Assembly (NCBI GenBank): GCA_949128115.1
Contig: OX421967.1
Coordinates: forward strand, 10,840,070-10,904,069
Origin: Anaspis maculata
Taxonomy: Eukaryota; Arthropoda; Insecta; Coleoptera; Scraptiidae
Direction: 5' to 3'
DNA length: 64,000 nt
Under the pieces are notes generated by a model, which did not search any database, had not been told where the DNA came from, and saw only the letters and a list, made by a program, of their open reading frames with translations. Positions 48,005 to 57,833 of this stretch are shown here, one piece after another. Position numbers and translations under genes: made by a program. Each line of letters opens with the position of its first letter. Within the stretch, counting starts at the first letter, position 1.

Positions 48005-48464
48005 GGGGAACTATAGTGGCAAACACCTGAAGTAATGGCGCCCGTGTTCCATGCACCCCAGCTATCATCAGTGTCATTTTAAGCGTACATAACCTCAACT
48101 TTGTAATTGTCATTTCATTTTCATTTGTCAGCACTCAGCATAGGAACCAGCGGTTTTGCGTTACTTCGTAAGTTGAAAAGTAGGAACGCTGAAAAGCCAA
48201 AAATCGCGGTGAAAAAATTGGTAGTGACGTGTTGTGTTGTTGTGTATCAGGCTGCAACAGTTCCATAGGACCATACCTTTGCAGTTTGCACCAGCTCTTT
48301 TTTATTCCTTCTCAGTGGGGCTCCCTCCCCGCCTCAACTCTTCTTTGAGCACTTCCCACTTTCCGTACATTTGTTTGCATTTCTTTGAGGTTATGTACGT
48401 TAACTGTCAATATGGGTGCATGGAACACGTCGCCCTCTACAATCCGTTTCGCCTATAGTTCCCC
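48005..48464. mobile_element. MITE (460 bp) inserted in exon 5 of the protease pseudogene
   Basis: Seen: inverted termini GGGGAACTATAG, continuing imperfectly to about 55 bp (GTGTTCCATGCACCC in both arms). AT on both sides (48003-48004, 48465-48466) matches the empty site CAGCCAATTATGACG in the intact paralogue. The 2-bp AT target does not by itself name a superfamily. Confidence 0.88.
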
Positions 48465-49454
48465 ATTATGACGCCTTCTTGCTGAACGCTCGAATCGAAA
48501 ACACGTGACAGAGTGACAGGCTCCCAGCTCCCGTCATCGGGCAAGGTGTTGCCAACTGGAAGAAATTAAAGATCAATTTTAAAAATTATCAATCGGAAAT
48601 AGTCTCTTGAAAAGAACAAGAATTCAGGGAAATAGATATGTCCATACTTCTAAAACCGCGGTGTCGAATAAGCTTTCGTAATATCCATTGTCGTAGATTC
48701 TTGTTGAATTGTTGCAATAAATTTGCTTTATTAGCGACGGAATTGGTGTCGTCTTGGGTGATGTTGACCAGACCATACTGTATGTTGAATTCTGATGGAT
48801 CGTCGGAAGTCCTAAAAGAAGAATAAAATGAAATTATGAGTTTCTTTCGTTATGAAGACATGAGTATAGGTATTTTACATACAAGTGAATAATAATTAGT
48901 GAAGTAGTAAATGGGAAGCTTAGTTCGAATACTTGATCGTTACAATAACTAGTCACGTCCGAAGTTTGTTTCAAGTTAATGATCGCTATCATGCGATTGG
49001 TTGAAATTAAAGTTTGTCGACTTGAGTGGGTGATATCTAGGTGAGTGATACAATGGCAGGAACGCCATCATTATTTTTGTCACGAATTTTGTAGATCCAA
49101 CACTTGATTTAACAGATTGATTATCATCTTGACTTGATAGTTGTCAGAAAATGACATTTCATTCAGGTGGATAACTCGGTGGATAATGAAGAGTATTGAT
49201 ACTTAGGTGAAACTTACTCTCCACCCTCGCAATCAACGCAGTGCCCAGCTGTCAAAACATAATTTTTGTTGAGAATCGAACCTCCACAGAGTTCTATGTT
49301 ATAGAATGTTGCGTGCCGCAGAGCTATCTGTAAATTTGAAATTTGAATTAATTGCTTATATTTTAAACATGTAACATGTAACAATAATGCGGCAGTACTT
49401 ATTCAAAATCATATAGAATAATGTCTAACCTAGGTATTAAATATTTCTATCGTG

Positions 49455-49564
49455 TGATCGAATGAATTCTCATTTTAGGTAGGCTGTGGCCTAGCCGAAC
49501 GCAGCTTCGCACCCCTGAATTTGACCAGGCCACACCCTACCTAAAATAAGAATTCATTTGATCA
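49455..49564. mobile_element. 110-bp palindromic insertion in intron 2 of the pseudogene
   Basis: Seen: arms sharing GAATTCTxATTTTAGGTAGG and TGTGGCC in inverted orientation, with TGATC/GATCA ends. The intact paralogue has uninterrupted intron sequence near 59335-59345. No clear target duplication is seen. Confidence 0.7.
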
Positions 49565-49873
49565 ACGATACATTGATAGATGATAAATAAATAGGTAGCT
49601 TTTTATAAACTTACGGCAAATGGAAACTCCCCCTCTTCAGCTGCTGTTCCATTGATAATTCTACCCCGTATTCCTCTATGAGCTGACCGGGATGCTGAAA
49701 TCGAATAATTTACAGGTAAGTGCTATAAATAGATCTGTTAAATCTTATTTTTCGAGTACCTAATGGCTGCGAAACACACCAAAAGCTAGTCCCACTAGGC
49801 ACGTAAGAACCAGCAACTTCAACATTTCAATTTTTGAGAGTGTAAAAAGTGAATACTAAAGCTGAGCCCGTTA

Positions 49874-50652
49874 GGCAGCAGTCACACTGAGCCACCCACT
49901 ACCATCAACCAAAAATCAAACGCACGCAATGTAATGATGCTGGTCACACTGCAGCCACCTCTTACCACCGCCCAGTGACCACCGGTGGCCATGTGTTTGA
50001 AATTTTCAAAGTGGTGGTCAGTGGTCGGTTAACAATACGCATCTTGATGCGCATGCAGAACAAACATTTTGTGTATACATACAGCATACAATGTGTATGT
50101 CCCGAAGAGAACAAAGGTTTCACTTTGGTCACTAACAAGTTATAACATTTCTTGTTCATACGGTAACAACTGTAAAATTGTTCTTCATCATCAACAAGCT
50201 GCGGCACTGATTGATGAAATTCTCCTAGTTGTTCTCTATCGAGAAACATTTGACGCACCCACATGTTTCGGCGTTTTTTACGGATTTTTTTCGAGATGTA
50301 GTATAAAGCTACAACTTCGTCGGTATCTGAGTCATCGGACAAAATCATTGCAATCACAGAACTTGTCAATCTTGTCATGAGCTGGGCCGCTACTCTTGAA
50401 TCGTGTGAGAAAAGTCCCTGGGAGTAAAATACATTCCGCAGTACACTGATGTAGCGAATGTTGCCTAGAATCGTGGTTTTTAGGCAACTTTCGCTACAGA
50501 ATTGTAGTACGGATTATATAAAACTCCCGGGGACTGGGAAACGGTGGACGCTGGACGGTGGCTCAGTGAGACCATGCCGGATTATTTTGCTTGGTGGTAG
50601 TGGGTGGTGGTGGGTGGTAGTGGGTGGTGATGGCTCCAGTGTGACTGCTGCC
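49874..50652 (-). mobile_element. PIF/Harbinger transposon derivative (779 bp)
   Basis: Seen: perfect inverted termini GGCAGCAGTCACACTG and TTA target duplications (49871-49873, 50653-50655). Subterminal (CCACTACCACC)-type repeats lie in both arms. The intact paralogue reads CTTGTTACAG here, the empty TTA site. A minus-strand frame (49962-50378) contains KKRRNMWVRQMF, REQLGEFH and FYSCYRMNKKCYNLL, which match the N-terminal region of Harbinger transposase-like nucleases. The DDE nuclease part is missing, so this is an internally deleted copy. It lies about 50 bp upstream of the pseudogene start codon. Confidence 0.9.
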
Positions 50653-51189
50653 TTATAGTCTGAAATCGTTTGTTTTTTGACAATCCCATAAAAATATATT
50701 CGTTTTTATAGACATGCACGGTATCTCACTATTTTTTTTACAGTTTTATATCGCCAGATTCTACGATAAATTGACTCTGACGACATTACATGATGAAAAA
50801 AATAATGATAAGATTGACGATTGACGTCAAAAGTATTCAGACATTTGGGTGGGTACTATGACCAAAGCTATTTTCAAGCCAGTAGAATACCTACTGAGTA
50901 AAAAAGTCACTGTCATATCGACAGATCAAGATACTATTGTCCTCTTTTCTCACTGAAATTCGCCTATAGGTACCTACCCTCGTACCCACCTAAATACAAT
51001 AGACGGAGTTTCTAAGGACAACATGTAAAATTACGTACCAAAGCTGGTACAATACATCCGTTAAAACTGGTTTGGTTTGCTTTGGATTTCCAACATCATT
51101 TTTGGAGGAGTGTGGAGCTAACCAGGATCGCGAGAAGTTCTGCCAAATTATGTCTGAACTTGGATCATTCGGAACTTCCATCGAATGCT

Positions 51190-51585
51190 TAGCTCAGAAA
51201 AAGTTGAGCAGTGGTTTGAGAGTAACCAACTGAAGAATAACACCGGAAAGCTGCAAAAAGTTACCACTAGCAGCCAAGCACCTTCAGGATGGAACTCCCC
51301 CACAGACTGTCAAATTTCTAGGGCTGACAATCGACTGCCGATTGAGATGGGGACGCGGCACATAGAGCAGCTACGAAAAAAGCTGTCGACTTCTCTCTTC
51401 ACGATCCGTCGAATCAAAAGTATATCGACCTACCAAGCTGCCAGGACAACCTACTTCGTCGACTTACACGTTCCACGCTCTGACCTCCTATGGTATTCTC
51501 CTCTGGGGGTGTCACCGGAGTCCTACGACGTCTTTGTTCTACGAAAGCGAGCAATCCGAACTCTGTTACCTACCTACCTGTGATG
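51190..51585 (+). pseudogene. Non-LTR retrotransposon reverse transcriptase fragment
   Basis: Seen: VEQWFESNQLKNNTGKLQ, then in another frame GTPPQTVKFLGLTIDCRLRW, then in the first frame HIEQLRKKLSTSLFTIRRIK. These follow the usual order at the C-terminal side of LINE reverse transcriptases. At least two frame changes and a stop make it non-functional. It lies between the protease duplication and the second zinc-finger gene. Confidence 0.85.
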
Positions 51586-51786
51586 TTTGGGACAATGAGC
51601 TATTTACAAAGTTGACACAAATTATACATGTACATGAGAATGGAGAAGTTTTTTGTTTTGTTTATTGAAATTATTCATTTTGTTCGAGACAAAATTGTCT
51701 AAGAATTTTTTTCTTGAGAATTGTCCCGGAAATGTCCGTTTTATTCCAGGAAATATGCGTTTTGGACCTGTCAACCCTGACCCTGA

Positions 51787-53325
51787 CCGCTCACTTGATC
51801 ACACCGATCGCTTAGTCCAAATGAACATGTCCCATGTGCTGCTTCAAACTCGACTTTCGGTTGCTTTTAAACGGACACTTCGCACAATTGAACCAAACGA
51901 TGTCTTCGGGGGCGGCATGTTTCAACATGTGCCTTTTCAAATCGCTCTTGTATTTGGCTTTAAACGAACAGTTGGCACACTGAAACCAAACGATGTCTTC
52001 GGCGGCAGCATGTTTCCACATGTGCTTTTTCAAATAGGCCTTTTGTGTGGATTTAAATGGACAATTCACACATCGAAACCAATCGAGGTCTTCAGCGGCC
52101 GCATGCTTCAGCATGTGCCCTTTCAAGCCGATTTTTTTTTTGGCTTTGAACGGACACTTTGCACATTGAAACCAAACGATGTCTTCAGCGGCCGCGTGTT
52201 TCATCATGTGCTGTTTCAAATTCCCATGATACTTGGCTTTGAAGGGGCACTTGGCACATTGGAACCAATCGACGTCTTCAGCGGCCGCGTGTTGCATCAT
52301 GTGCTGTTTCAAATTCCCATGATTCTTCGCTTTAAAGGGACACTTGGCACATTGAAACCAAACGATGTCTTCAGCGGCCGCATGTTTCAGCATGTGCCGT
52401 TTCAAATTCTTATAACGTTTGGCTTTGAATGAACATTTGGCACATTGAAACCAAACGATGTCTTCAACGGCGACGTGCATTATCATGTGCCTTTTCAAAT
52501 TCGTTTTCGTTATACCTTTATAGGAACACTTGGGACAATTAAACCATTTAATCTCTTTATGGGCGGCATGAGTGAGCATGCGCTTTTTCGAATCTTTCTC
52601 TCGCTTCGATCTTTTGAAACCATCGGTGCGTAAAAAGTCTTCAGCTCGATCTTCACCAAGGTCAACTGCAGTGCCTTGCTGTGGCATCGTCGCGAGGACT
52701 GACAATAATTGATGGGAATAATTCGCGTGTTTCACCAGGAGCAAAGCGGAATCGGACCCGAATCGGCAAGAGTTGCAAAAAAACTTATGACATTCTTCAT
52801 TGCAAATTGAGCTTCGTTTAATGTGGTCGTCAATCCTGCCGTGGTGTATGTGTCTGTAGTGTTCGCACAAGTCCCAATTATTGTAATAACCTTTGAATTT
52901 GCAGCAAATGCACGAAAACTGCTCGGGTTCTATGATGGCATGGAACAATTCTGCCGCGTTAGCATTTTTATGCGCCCTTTGAACGTGGTGTTCTAGTTGA
53001 AACTTTAGTTCAAATTCATATGAACATTGATGACACCGATGCGTCTCCTTCATGACCGAGGATCTGGAATAGCCATTTTTTAGACATTTTCATTGGATTT
53101 CAACTAAGTACGGAAATACGTATAAAATCGCGTCTGATTGGTAGCAGTCCTGGGTAGGTACCTTGATAAGAGAACGTAAGTACTTACGTATTTAAATGAC
53201 TTTGATTACCTAGTGCGAATTTTGAATAAAGAAACGTAACAACACCGTAGATACTGGATGCTTGATAAAGTGGCACTATTTTATGATGGCTTGATGGCTA
53301 CTCTACTACAACGGCAACGACTACG
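51787..53325 (-). repeat. Segmental duplication unit carrying zinc-finger gene 2
   Basis: Inverted counterpart of 42248-43862. It shares 5' flank, coding region and the first bases of the 3' flank. Confidence 0.85.
51812..53053 (-). CDS. C2H2 zinc-finger protein with an eight-finger array, copy 2
   Basis: An uninterrupted 413-residue frame, closely related to copy 1 at 42524-43759. It has the same N-terminal CHQC...HHVQRAH finger and CICC unit, and the same spacer (LGEDR...FKRSK) with minor length changes. Eight tandem fingers follow at 31-residue spacing with AAAEDIVWFQ linkers, ending HVHLD. Fingers 3 and 4 (AKNHGNLKQ and AKYHGNLKQ) are nearly the same, while copy 1 has a different finger 4; this suggests unit exchange within arrays. 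The plus strand across it is also open (51653-52432), but that is the complement of the repeated array. Likely a nuclear DNA-binding protein; target unknown. Confidence 0.85.
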   Translation of the reverse strand: MKETHRCHQCSYEFELKFQLEHHVQRAHKNANAAELFHAIIEPEQFSCICCKFKGYYNNWDLCEHYRHIHHGRIDDHIKRSSICNEECHKFFCNSCRFGSDSALLLVKHANYSHQLLSVLATMPQQGTAVDLGEDRAEDFLRTDGFKRSKREKDSKKRMLTHAAHKEIKWFNCPKCSYKGITKTNLKRHMIMHVAVEDIVWFQCAKCSFKAKRYKNLKRHMLKHAAAEDIVWFQCAKCPFKAKNHGNLKQHMMQHAAAEDVDWFQCAKCPFKAKYHGNLKQHMMKHAAAEDIVWFQCAKCPFKAKKKIGLKGHMLKHAAAEDLDWFRCVNCPFKSTQKAYLKKHMWKHAAAEDIVWFQCANCSFKAKYKSDLKRHMLKHAAPEDIVWFNCAKCPFKSNRKSSLKQHMGHVHLD

Positions 53326-53770
53326 CACGTCTATGCCATAGAACACTCTATATGCTACGCACTCGCAGGCCCCGTAGTCCCGTACTACCACCAACTAGGG
53401 TCGCTAGATTATCGACAGCTTTCGCTGTACAAGGGTTACGCAATCATCCGTTGCTCAGGGCCGTTGGGAGGGCTAAAATTCAGCTATGTGTCAAAATTTA
53501 CCATGAGCGGAGCAAAATGGAAATTTGCGGGGTCCGGTGATGTTGCTTGATGTCCGCAACCCAACATACCTAGGTAGGTACATGAAAATTTTGTTTCATC
53601 TAGCGGCATAAAATACGTGTTTTGAAACTTTTATCGGGCAAATCATATCCACCCCTCACACAAATTTGTCTCCGGGTCTCCGCTTGTTTCTTGCCTTATT
53701 TCTTCCAGAGTTACCGTTTCCGGGAGGCTGTTTGTTGTAGTGAAATTGACAAAGCTTTCGAATTCAACAT
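53326..53770. other. Intergenic, nothing recognised
   Basis: No exon, repeat boundary or RNA is supported between the zinc-finger duplication and the gypsy fragment. Confidence 0.4.
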
Positions 53771-53773
53771 CAG

Positions 53774-54900
53774 AGATATCAGTCTGCCTTCTGCCAAGAA
53801 GGATATCTTGACAAGTAGTCAGCCGGATTTGTTGCGCCTTTTTGGTGTTTTACTACGAACTTGTACTGTTGAATCCTGAGCCTCATTCTCTCTATTCTCA
53901 AGCTTGGAGCGGATCTTGGGTTCTGTAGGATGCTAACTAATGGTTTATGGTCTGAGTACAGCTCAAAATCGATTCCAAACAAATACAAGTTGAAGTGCTG
54001 AATCGACCAGGCTGCAGCAAGCATTTCCTGTTCTATTTGACTATATCGTCGTTCTGTGGGTGTAAGCGCTCGACTCGAATACAATAATATGATGCTGGTC
54101 TTGTTGTCATTCTCCTGGCACAGAATAGCTCCAAGTCCCACGGGTCCCGCATCTACATAGAGCTGTGTTCGCTTTTCCACATCAAAATATTCCAGCTTGT
54201 TGACGTTCAACATTTCCTGTTTTAGACTCTCAAACGCCTCTTGATGCTTGTGGGTCCATAGCCATTTTGTCCCTCTGAGTGTTAGTTAGCGCAACGTACT
54301 GGTCTTGCTTGCAAAAGGTTTGGAATAAACTTTTTTCCAACAAAGTTTATCATGCCCAGCAAACTTCCTTGTTGATTGTTAAGTTTGCTTCCTCCAGGCG
54401 CTTTAGGACTTTCAACAAGGTTTCGTCGTGCTGCTGCTGATCGGCTCGAAAAACAAGAATATCGTCGCTAAAATGTATGACACCTCGGATGTTAGCGAGA
54501 ACTTGACGGATGGTGTTTTGAAAAATCTCCGCTGCCGCATTAATTCCAAAAAATAGCCGCTTATTGTATCGGAAAAGGCCGACGTGTGTGGGAAACGTTG
54601 TGACAAATCGGGATTCTTCGTCCAATACGAGGTGGTGATAACCGTCTTTCAGGTCTATTTTACTGAAAATCTTCGCTCCGTTCAAACTTGATATTAAATC
54701 ATCTAGCGTGGGTGTTATGTGCCTTTCTCTTGAAATGGCGCGGTTAGCCTCTCTCATGTCCACACATATTCTTATCTCAGATCCATGCTGGCGTGGGACG
54801 ATAACGACTGGTGAAACTCATGGTGTCGGTCCTTCAGCTTTTTCTATAATGTCCTGTTCAATTATATTTCGATGGTCCCGTCCTCAAGATCACCCATGTA
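53774..54900 (-). mobile_element. Ty3/gypsy retrotransposon pol fragment (dead)
   Basis: Seen on the minus strand: reverse transcriptase blocks SPVVIVPR, RICVDMREANRA, FSKIDLKDGYHHL, FGINAAAEIFQ and FSDDILVF (the YxDD-type catalytic box). After a gap with a stop come RNase H blocks LYVDAGPVGLGAILCQ, EQEMLAAAW and LYSDHKPL, then HQKGATNPADYLSRYP. A TGA replaces the Trp codon before VSPVV, and frames change between the two domains. No integrase, gag, protease or LTRs are found nearby. It is a decayed internal fragment. Confidence 0.92.
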
Positions 54901-55629
54901 GTTTATGTTTCGGCGCTCGTTTTGGCGTAATGTTTCAAGAAATATGAAATAACTGTTTCATAACCATGCCTTCCTCATGCCACCTCTTATATAATAGCCC
55001 ATTCACTCGTCAATATGTTTCTTACGCTCAGACGGTGCGGATGTTTTTCGGGCGTACTTAAATCGACAAAAGTGCAATGCCGAATTCAAGGAAAAGGAAA
55101 ATCGTTGAAGTAAAAGACAACGTAAAATGAAATGAAAAGGCTTATTCAAAGAATGCTGGAAGATTTTTCCACAAGTGAGTAACACCAAGTTATAATACTT
55201 TTTATCATGTTACCTCGCATGTTACAGTGTTTCGACCACTCCAAAAAACACCAGGTGACAGCTCAAAAAAGAAAACAGTACCAAAACATCCAGATAAGGG
55301 TACAATCTGACTGGGATTCGGTAGAATATTGCAAACCACTTCTTATCAGTGTAATAACTTGATTAAGAATGTAGGCACACGCGAAATTGCGAACCACTTC
55401 TAATCAGTGTAATAACTTGATCAAGAATGTAGGCACACGCGGAATAAAGCGTAATAATTCAATATTGACTGAAGACGTAATAGTGCAGTAAAGATAGTCA
55501 AAAAAGACCTCAAACCTTGAAAAAATTAATCCATGAAATTTTATAGCAGATATCGATTCAGAATTTCATTCTCTACCACATACTCAAAATCCCCGAAAAT
55601 CCCAGTTGAGCATTCTTTTTGCGGCGCTG
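54901..55629. other. Intergenic with a 63-bp tandem duplication
   Basis: At about 55330-55441 the sequence GTGTAATAACTTGATxAAGA with its flanks occurs twice in direct orientation. Nothing else is supported. Confidence 0.6.
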
Positions 55630-57462
55630 ACAAAGCATATCATGTTTGCTGCAACTAGTCCGAAAATGGTATTCTTGTTTTTGTCACACTAGAACTACAT
55701 TTTTGGCTTAGGACTGTTGGTATATACTGCAGGGCATGACCAGACCTTCGTTTGAGCCTCTAACTCGTATTTCACGAAAAAAAAAAAACACGGAAGTGTC
55801 TTTAATTCCCAATTAACAGTGTTGATTAAAGATAATCCGAGGGTTAGTAACCAAGTTTATTAAAATCTGTTTGATTTGCGACAGAGGCATGAAATTTGGT
55901 ATGAGTGGTCTTCATGGTCTTCTTTCCAAATGTAAGCATGACGCCTCGCCATATTTTGGTTAGGGGGGCCTAAGGACCCCCTTAAAAATTTGAAGTCTCA
56001 GGAACTCTCACAAACCACCGATAAATATCGTCACACATTTCAAAAAGTAATCATTTGACTCTACACCAACCCTTGACAAGAGACACAACAGTTGTCGCCA
56101 TGTGCGCATTGTTCTTCGTGTTGAAAAAAAATTTCTTTGGAGTGTCAAAAAAAAACACAGTTTTTAATAATTTTTTGATCTAAGAAACGGTGAGTTGATC
56201 TGCTGTGTATCATGATTTACTAATTTGTATTTGTCGACGCTATTCATGAAGTTTGTTTTTTGATACTGTCATTCTAGGGATGACAGCTCCCTAAGAAATG
56301 AGCCAATTCAAGTGTGAAGTTCAACAGCGTTTTTCAATTGTTCCCAATCAATATGATCGACAATTTATGAATGGATGGATAGCTGGAACTGTTCTGTAAC
56401 CTAATTTCATATGACTACACGCGGAACCAAGCGCAAAAGCATAGGAAATTTTTTTTTTCGCCTCGCTCACCATCATAAAATTTGTGCTCCTAGGGTGTGT
56501 TGAAAATATTTCTATACCGTGTATTCACTCGAACTGAGTGCTTTGAAGCATTCCACGCCTCAATCTTTATTCTTTGTGCCTTCTACTTGACAACTGCAGA
56601 TCGTAGTGACGTTTGTCTATACTCTTAAGTCTGTATTTGCTGTTGTTTCGCCAAAGTAGCATGAAATTTGATGCAATTCTAACAGTGATAGGTGGCGGTT
56701 AAAAAAAAAAAATTCGGGGCTTTCGCGCATCACTCCTTATCTAGTTATACTCAATAAAATTATAAAACAGTTGAAGCTATCCACCCAATAATGAATTGTC
56801 ATTCATATCAATTGGTAACATTGAAAAAAACGCTGCTGAACTAAGCACTTGAATTGGCTGGTTTCATCTGGAATTGTTGCTTCTAGATGTCAATATGAAG
56901 AGATGGACTTCATCAATGGCTTCGGCGAATACGAATTGGTGGATAATGATATGCGGAAGATGAATTTATTCCTTTATTGCATGAAAAAATTATAAAATCC
57001 CGATTTTTTTTTTGACATTCCGAAGAATTTTTTTTTCATTATGAAGAAAAGTGCGCACATGGTGACAACTGGTGTGTCTCTTGTTAAAATTTAACGTAGA
57101 GTCGGATGATTACTTTTTGAGATGCGTGACCATTATTTTAATGGTGATTTGCATGAGTTTCTGCAACTTCAATTTTCAAGGGGGTCCCACTCATACCAAA
57201 TTTCATGCCTTTATCACAAAAAGAACAGATTTTATTAAATTTGGTCACTAATCCCCGAACTACACTTGATTACCACTGGTAATTGCAGATTAAAGCGAGT
57301 TACGTGTTTTCTTTTGCGGGAAATAAGATTTCAGCGGTTTAGATGACGTTCTGGTCATGACCTGAAGTATATACCAACAGCTCTGAACTAACAATATAGC
57401 TCTAATGTGACAAAAGCGAGGATACAATTTTCGGATGTTATCTACTTTGTCACTGTCAACAA
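55630..57462. mobile_element. Large palindrome, arms of about 850 bp
   Basis: Seen: inverted arms sharing CTGTTGGTATATACT, CATGACCAGA, TTTATTAAAxCTG, ATGAAATTTGGTATGAG, TTGTCxCCATGTGCGCA and GCCAATTCAAGTG. Outer similarity fades near CTGACAAAG. The centre lies near 56550. No reading frame or transposase is seen, and no clean target duplication. Arm identity is lower than in the 32.9-kb palindrome, so it is older. Confidence 0.8.
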
Positions 57463-57756
57463 ACTGTCAGTTTTAGAGTAGGTACCAATTATGTTCGAAC
57501 CCCAAACGAGAATAATTACATACCTACCTACATGTCTAACAATGATTAACTAAGCGTTATTATGAAATGCGACAGTGTGAGACTAGCTTTGAACAATTCG
57601 AGTTGAAAAAGTCATTTATTGTCACTTGTCAAATGTGACGTAACCTTGATTAGATATTAGTAGTGGCAGAGAGTGTAGTGGTGCTCCATCTTTATACGAG
57701 CATTGTGGAAAATTTGCATTCAAGTACAGGAAGTCCGACAGTCAAGTCATTTGAAT

Positions 57757-57766
57757 TTTATTTATT
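57757..57766 (-). terminator. Polyadenylation signals of the intact protease gene
   Basis: Two overlapping AATAAA words on the minus strand (57757-57762, 57761-57766), about 70 bp after the stop codon. Confidence 0.7.
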
Positions 57767-57833
57767 CAGGTTTACTACAATTAGTAGGTACTTGAGTACC
57801 TAGGTAATATCTATGTGTAAAATTTGCTGGAGA

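Larger units (their letters stand above)
46545..49825 (-). pseudogene. S1 serine protease pseudogene (copy 1)
   Basis: Equivalent of the intact gene at 57834-59613. Exon 1 is 49780-49825 (signal peptide), exon 2 49615-49694 (nine bases shorter), exon 3 49218-49327 (catalytic His intact), exon 4 48648-48811 (one extra A, a frameshift), exon 5 47984-48555 (one base lost, and split by a 460-bp MITE). Exon 6 and the intron before it are deleted. Exon 7 is in two pieces (46545-46589 and 47658-47787) split by a 1068-bp element. The start of exon 7 has lost its acceptor AG and the first Gly of GDSG. An intact protein cannot be made. The 5' exons remain readable, so transcription of a truncated product cannot be excluded. 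Confidence 0.92.
45563..51080 (-). repeat. Segmental duplication carrying the dead protease copy
   Basis: Seen: collinear with 57533-60090 from ACATGTCTAAC at the left to the CTGGTTTG region at the right, on the same strand. It is about twice as long because of transposon insertions and an extra segment (about 45830-46530). Exons, introns and flanks all align, so this is a DNA-level duplication and not a retrocopy. Confidence 0.88.

Noticed and set aside
51653..52432. Plus-strand open frame of 259 codons with repeated PNDVFSG words
   Set aside because: It is the exact complement of the zinc-finger array on the minus strand (51812-53053). The repeats come from the 93-bp finger unit.
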